Shown one piece after another: positions 60,911-64,000 of a stretch of DNA of 64,000 bases (its first letter is position 1; the number at the start of each line of letters is the position of its first letter). Source of the DNA: an uncultured Agathobaculum sp. (GTDB taxonomy: Bacteria > Bacillota > Clostridia > Oscillospirales > Butyricicoccaceae). The position numbers were made by a program, and so were the translations under genes. The stretch is from contig NZ_CALWUM010000001.1 in NCBI RefSeq assembly GCF_944384765.1, forward strand, positions 232,098 through 296,097. Direction: 5' to 3'. Under the pieces are notes generated by a model. It made no database searches. It saw only the letters and a program-made list of their open reading frames with translations, and was not told the DNA's origin.

Positions 60911-61954
60911 TTATTTCTGGTAGACGCCATAGGTTTTGGCCACGTCCACCATGCGCGCTGCGCGGTCAAGCGGCGACCCGGACGGGAATTCACAGCCGGT
61001 GGCGAGGATAAACCCGCCGTCCTTGGCCATGGCGTCGATCTGGTCGCGGCAGAGCTGATCCCATTCTTCATCCGTGCCGAGCACGACGTTGGTCGGCGGC
61101 ACACAGCCGATCAGCGTGACCTTGTCGCCGTATTTCGCTTTGCATTCTGCAAAGTCCGCGCAGTCGTCCGGCGGATAGAGGAACGAGATAGCAGCGGGCT
61201 GGATCGCGTCGATCTGCACGTCAAAATAGATTTTCTCACCGCAGTTGTGGATCATATTCAGGCAGCCCTTGGCGCGCACGGCCGCGGACAGCTCGTGCAT
61301 CAGGTCGGATTCCATCTCGACCCACATCTGCTTGGACATGATCGAGCCGGAGGCGAACAACGTGTCCCACATGATGCCGTTGACGCCCGTGTCGCACAGC
61401 GCCTCGGCGTAGTCCTTGAGCGTCGCGGCGATCTCGCGCGCCGCGCCCTTGACCGCGTCCGGGTCGTCGTACAGGTCCATATACATGGCGGACTGGTTGC
61501 GTAGCATGGAAAGTGTGCCCAGAGGGCCGAAAACAAACGCGATGATCGGCTTTTCGCCCCGGAATTCCGCCACAAGGCGTTTGCACACATCAATGTGCAT
61601 CATCATGCGCTCGCAAGTGCGGTAGTCTACTTTTTTGATGTTCGCGTAATCCTCGATTTCCTTGATCACGCAGTTTTTGTAGTTGGGGTGCGCGGCATCC
61701 TGCTCGGAATACACCAGCTCCTGCCCCCAGGCCGTGCATTCGACCGACAGGTCGATCAATGTGACGATGCAGTCCAGATCATACTCGCGCACCGCCTTGA
61801 TGTAAGCATTGGCGCAGGTTTCCGCATCGGTAGACCACTTTTCATAGCTTGCGCCGACCAGCTTGCGGGTCACGCCCGCGAGAATCGGATAGGCAGGCAC
61901 ACGGTCAGGCTCCTGATGCTGCAGCGCCGCTGTGATACGCTCGACAGAATTCAT
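60911..61954 (-). CDS. Uroporphyrinogen decarboxylase-family corrinoid methyltransferase
   Basis: 347 codons. UroD-fold protein of the MtaA/MtbA/CmuA type rather than true HemE: the zinc ligands for thiol activation are in MIHNCGEKI (His-x-Cys) near 245 and ILATGCEFPSG near 320, as in methylcobamide:CoM methyltransferases. It starts MNSVERITAALQHQEPDRVP, usual for the group. Likely transfers methyl groups from a corrinoid protein, linking to the cobalamin genes, but no corrinoid protein is adjacent and the acceptor is unknown. CGGAGG precedes the ATG. Confidence 0.85.
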   Translation of the reverse strand: MNSVERITAALQHQEPDRVPAYPILAGVTRKLVGASYEKWSTDAETCANAYIKAVREYDLDCIVTLIDLSVECTAWGQELVYSEQDAAHPNYKNCVIKEIEDYANIKKVDYRTCERMMMHIDVCKRLVAEFRGEKPIIAFVFGPLGTLSMLRNQSAMYMDLYDDPDAVKGAAREIAATLKDYAEALCDTGVNGIMWDTLFASGSIMSKQMWVEMESDLMHELSAAVRAKGCLNMIHNCGEKIYFDVQIDAIQPAAISFLYPPDDCADFAECKAKYGDKVTLIGCVPPTNVVLGTDEEWDQLCRDQIDAMAKDGGFILATGCEFPSGSPLDRAARMVDVAKTYGVYQK

Positions 61955-62031
61955 GTCTTTTTCCTCCGTTTCATACCAGGTTAATTCCCATTGGTCTGCT
62001 GTGACTATACTTTATCAAATCCCTGAGCAAT

Positions 62032-62073
62032 CGTATTGCATTATGTTGCGCGAATTATGGATTATATTGTCAT
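62032..62073 (+). repeat. 42-base direct repeat, copy 1
   Basis: Shares CGTATTGCA, ATGTTG, GGATTAT and TTGTCAT with 62298-62339 at identical spacing (about 30 of 42 bases). Confidence 0.6.
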
Positions 62074-62297
62074 ATATATCCTTTATATGTATTCTGTATA
62101 GACAGACCGGCGGCCCGCGCATGCCACACGGACCGCCTGACTGAAAAGAAATAAAAAAGTGATGAGAGCAGGGCATTCGAATGCTTTACAGACGCATTCT
62201 GTCCGGCTATATGGCCCCACCCGAACAGAAATATACGGGCTGTGCGCATCGCCCAGTCTTTCACTATGGTTTTCAGTATAGCAAAACACTTGCAGGG

Positions 62298-62339
62298 CGT
62301 ATTGCACCATGTTGTCATTTTCCGGGATTATTTTGTCAT
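62298..62339 (+). repeat. 42-base direct repeat, copy 2
   Basis: Second copy of the spaced motif, 266 bases from the first, ending 22 bases before the cysK -35 box. Confidence 0.6.
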
Positions 62340-62361
62340 TTCTTTCCTGATAATTTTTCTT

Positions 62362-62390
62362 GACAAATCACGCTTTTCCCTGTATGCTTA
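62362..62390 (+). promoter_or_regulatory. Promoter of cysK
   Basis: TTGACA (62362-62367), a 17-base spacer and TATGCT (62385-62390), 50 bases before the start codon. Confidence 0.75.
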
Positions 62391-62419
62391 ATTCATATAA
62401 AATATATATGAATTAAGTG
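62389..62419 (+). promoter_or_regulatory. Operator palindrome at the cysK start point
   Basis: Perfect 13-base arms CTTAATTCATATA / TATATGAATTAAG around a 5-base centre, beginning within the -10 box and covering the expected +1. A repressor site, perhaps of an Rrf2/CymR-like cysteine regulator; that identity is inference. Confidence 0.7.
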
Positions 62420-62440
62420 AATTACAGGAGGCGAACCACC

Positions 62441-63373
62441 ATGTCTGATATCAAACGCAGTTTTTCCGATCTGATCGGCAATACCCCGCTGTATGCGGCA
62501 GAACGATTCGCTCAGAAAGCCGGCGCCGGCGCGAACATTCTCGCCAAGCTGGAATATTTCAATCCCGCAGGCTCGGTCAAGGACCGTGTTGCCAACGCGA
62601 TGATCGACGATGCAGAGGCCCGCGGCGTGCTCAAGCCCGGCGCGACCATCATCGAGCCGACCAGCGGCAACACCGGCATCGGCCTGGCTGCCGTAGCAGC
62701 CGCGCGCGGCTATCGCGTGATCCTGACCATGCCCGAGACCATGAGCGTCGAGCGCCGCAACATGCTCAAAGCCTATGGCGCTGAGCTTGTGCTGACCGAC
62801 GGTGCCAAGGGTATGTCCGGCGCAATCGCGAAGGCGGATGAGCTGGCAAAGGAGATCGAAAACAGCATCATTCCCGGCCAGTTTGTCAACCCGGCCAATC
62901 CGGCTGCACACCGCGCAACGACCGGTCCAGAGATTTGGTCGCAGACCGACGGCCAGGTGGATATTTTTGTCGCCGGTGTTGGCACCGGCGGCACGATCAC
63001 AGGCGTAGGCTCGTATCTGAAGGAGCAGAACCCCGCGGTGCAGATCGTCGCAGTTGAGCCGGACGAGTCTCCGGTTCTGTCCACCGGCAAGGGCGGCCCG
63101 CACAAAATCCAGGGCATTGGCGCAGGCTTTGTCCCTGAGGTGCTGAACACCCAGGTATATGACGAGGTGATGCGCGTCAAGGGCGACGATGCGTTTACTG
63201 CCGCGCGTGCCTTCACGCACAGCGAGGGCCTGCTGATCGGTATTTCGTCCGGCGCTGCGCTGTGGGCGGCGGTCGAGCTGTCCAAGCGTCCGGAGAACGC
63301 ACACAAGACCATCGTAGCGCTGCTGCCGGACAGCGGCGACCGCTATCTCTCCACCCCGCTGGTTAGCGACTAA
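62441..63373 (+). CDS. cysK: Cysteine synthase A (O-acetylserine sulfhydrylase)
   Basis: 310 codons. PLP enzyme that combines O-acetylserine and sulfide. PLP Lys in [18 protein letters not shown] near 36-53, substrate loop [13 protein letters not shown] near 70-82 and PLP-phosphate loop [14 protein letters not shown] near 178-191. The C-terminal SGDRYLST is the CysK ending. GGAGG lies ten bases before the ATG at 62441. Promoter and operator are directly upstream; sulfide could come from the reductase at 6.1 kb. Confidence 0.96.
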   Translation: MSDIKRSFSDLIGNTPLYAAERFAQKAGAGANILAKLEYFNPAGSVKDRVANAMIDDAEARGVLKPGATIIEPTSGNTGIGLAAVAAARGYRVILTMPETMSVERRNMLKAYGAELVLTDGAKGMSGAIAKADELAKEIENSIIPGQFVNPANPAAHRATTGPEIWSQTDGQVDIFVAGVGTGGTITGVGSYLKEQNPAVQIVAVEPDESPVLSTGKGGPHKIQGIGAGFVPEVLNTQVYDEVMRVKGDDAFTAARAFTHSEGLLIGISSGAALWAAVELSKRPENAHKTIVALLPDSGDRYLSTPLVSD

Positions 63374-63382
63374 AACAAATAA

Positions 63383-63413
63383 GACCCGCTGCAAGGACAG
63401 CTTGCAGCGGGTC
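63383..63413 (+). terminator. Terminator of cysK
   Basis: Perfect 13-bp stem GACCCGCTGCAAG / CTTGCAGCGGGTC ten bases after the stop codon. Confidence 0.75.
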
Positions 63414-63441
63414 ATTTCGCATTTGAAAGCAGATAAAATGA

Positions 63442-63470
63442 AACAGCGCCTGCAAGATACAGGCGCTGTT
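63442..63470 (-). terminator. Terminator of the tRNA cluster
   Basis: AACAGCGCCTG / CAGGCGCTGTT stem, followed on the minus strand by TTTCATTTTA, just after tRNA-Thr. Confidence 0.8.
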
Positions 63471-63472
63471 CA

Positions 63473-63548
63473 TGGAGCTGCTGACCGGATTTGAACCGGT
63501 GACCTCATCCTTACCAAGGATGCACTCTACCTACTGAGCTACAGCAGC
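63473..63548 (-). tRNA. tRNA-Thr (anticodon GGT)
   Basis: 76 bases. Acceptor GCTGCTG pairs with CAGCAGC; anticodon loop TTGGTAA; T arm with GGTTCAAATCC; encoded CCA. Confidence 0.97.
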
Positions 63549-63554
63549 AAAAAT

Positions 63555-63580
63555 AAAACGGCGGACGAAAGCCGCCGTTT
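63555..63580 (-). terminator. Hairpin between tRNA-Thr and tRNA-Asp
   Basis: AAACGGCGG / CCGCCGTTT stem with a T-rich tail on the minus strand. It may be a processing signal or partial terminator. Confidence 0.6.
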
Positions 63581-63582
63581 AT

Positions 63583-63659
63583 TGGCGACCCGGATGGGAC
63601 TTGAACCCACGGCCTCCAGCGTGACAGGCTGGCGCTCTAACCAACTGAGCTACCGGGCC
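63583..63659 (-). tRNA. tRNA-Asp (anticodon GTC)
   Basis: 77 bases. Acceptor GGCCCGG pairs with CCGGGTC (one G-T pair); anticodon loop CTGTCAC; encoded CCA. Substrate tRNA for GluQRS if modified with queuosine. Confidence 0.97.
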
Positions 63660-63677
63660 GAATATAACTATAAAATT

Positions 63678-63754
63678 TGGTGGGCCTTCGGGGACTCGAA
63701 CCCGGGACCGACCGGTTATGAGCCGGTTGCTCTAACCAACTGAGCTAAAGGCCC
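63678..63754 (-). tRNA. tRNA with anticodon CAT (Ile2 or elongator Met)
   Basis: 77 bases. Acceptor GGGCCTT pairs with AAGGCCC; anticodon loop CTCATAA; encoded CCA. The body GGGCCTTTAGCTCAGTTGG resembles Firmicute tRNA-Ile2, whose C34 is changed to lysidine by TilS, but Met cannot be excluded. It is not an initiator: the start is a paired G-C. Confidence 0.93.
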
Positions 63755-63815
63755 ATATACAGGGATTGATAGCAGTTTGCCGCCACGTGTTATAGTGGCG
63801 GCAAGCCTGATCAAG

Positions 63816-63891
63816 TGGCTCCTCAAGTTGGACTCGAACCAACGACCCTGCGGTTAACAGCCGCATGCTCTACCAACTGAGCTATTGAGGA
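63816..63891 (-). tRNA. tRNA-Asn (anticodon GTT)
   Basis: 76 bases. Acceptor TCCTCAA pairs with TTGAGGA; anticodon loop CTGTTAA; encoded CCA. Confidence 0.97.
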
Positions 63892-63898
63892 ATGTGCG

Positions 63899-63922
63899 GG
63901 CGGATCAGTTGCCTGATCCGCC
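63899..63922. terminator. Hairpin between 5S rRNA and tRNA-Asn
   Basis: Perfect 10-bp stem GGCGGATCAG / CTGATCCGCC with a TTGC loop, no T-run; probably an RNA processing site of the rrn transcript. Confidence 0.6.
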
Positions 63923-63923
63923 G

Positions 63924-64000
63924 GTGTGCGCGTCGAGTTATCTTCCCGGGCCGTCGCCAGCCAAGTATTGTCACCGTAAACGAGCTTAACTACTGTGTTC
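63924..64000 (-). rRNA. rrf: 5S ribosomal RNA (partial, 3' part)
   Basis: Minus strand GAACACAGTAGTTAAGCTCG, then TACTTGGCTGGCGACGGCCCGGGAAGAT match the universal loop B/helix III and helix IV-V regions of 5S rRNA. The 5' part lies outside the window. The 3' end is approximate. Confidence 0.9.

Larger units (their letters stand above)
61955..62361. other. Intergenic region between the methyltransferase and cysK
   Basis: About 400 bases, AT-rich at both ends, no supported gene. It holds two related 42-base direct repeats (62032-62073 and 62298-62339) and a GCATTCGAATGC palindrome (62173-62184). Confidence 0.55.

Overview
The window reads as chromosome of a GC-rich, anaerobic, endospore-forming member of the Clostridia, probably Oscillospirales (Butyricicoccaceae/Ruminococcaceae-like). 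This is inferred from gene content: anaerobic (cbi-type) cobalamin synthesis with ECF cobalt uptake, NADP-type glutamate dehydrogenase, rubrerythrin with a PerR-like regulator, a SpoIVFA/SpoIVFB-like M23/M50 pair, a GerMN protein, a tRNA-Trp T-box ahead of trp, and classic TTGACA/TATAAT promoters with strong Shine-Dalgarno sites. The species was not identified.

Layout. 1-5.9 kb (minus): cobalt uptake and corrin methylation genes; cbiQ-cbiO have their own promoter, and cbiM-cbiN-cbiD-cbiL-cbiF follow a second promoter and a cobalamin riboswitch. 6.0-11.0 kb: siroheme sulfite/nitrite reductase, a GNAT acetyltransferase, a MATE exporter with a terminator in its leader, and a nuclease lipoprotein with an unknown partner. 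11.0-19.6 kb: accessory region at the 3' end of tRNA-Ser(GGA). A 6.8-kb integrative element bounded by 28-bp direct repeats carries an integrase, a small excisionase-like protein, an XRE repressor with an operator inside a divergent promoter, and one very large cargo gene for an SLH-anchored repeat surface protein. A broken integrase left of it is the remnant of an earlier insertion at the same site.

19.7-30.6 kb (minus): branched-chain amino-acid type ABC importer with a cytidylate-kinase-like gene at its tail, a MarR-controlled heterodimeric ABC exporter, an HD-domain protein and an MGMT-like protein. 31-36.4 kb (plus): gdhA, the M23/M50 pair, CarD, ispD, ispF and an HPr-like protein without the phosphocarrier histidine. 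36.5-47.7 kb: aroQ/peptidase cluster, YbaK-family deacylases, an orphan response regulator with a degenerate receiver, perR-rbr, a 160-bp fold-back sequence, hemolysin III, DUF1836, a nitrilase-family gene, thiE, GerMN and AIM24 genes.

47.7-54.5 kb (minus): complete trpEGDCFBA operon behind a Trp T-box. 54.6-63.4 kb: an SPFH/small-membrane-protein/RHH operon, gluQRS, a GH3 lipoprotein, an ECF sigma factor with a DUF4179 partner, a UroD-like methyltransferase and cysK with a palindrome at its start point. 63.4-64 kb (minus): end of an rRNA operon, 5S rRNA (partial) then tRNA-Asn, tRNA-CAU, tRNA-Asp and tRNA-Thr.

The most notable findings are the tRNA-Ser element with its repressor switch and single surface-protein cargo, the fold-back sequence at 42.8 kb, and a perR gene that appears to start at AUA.
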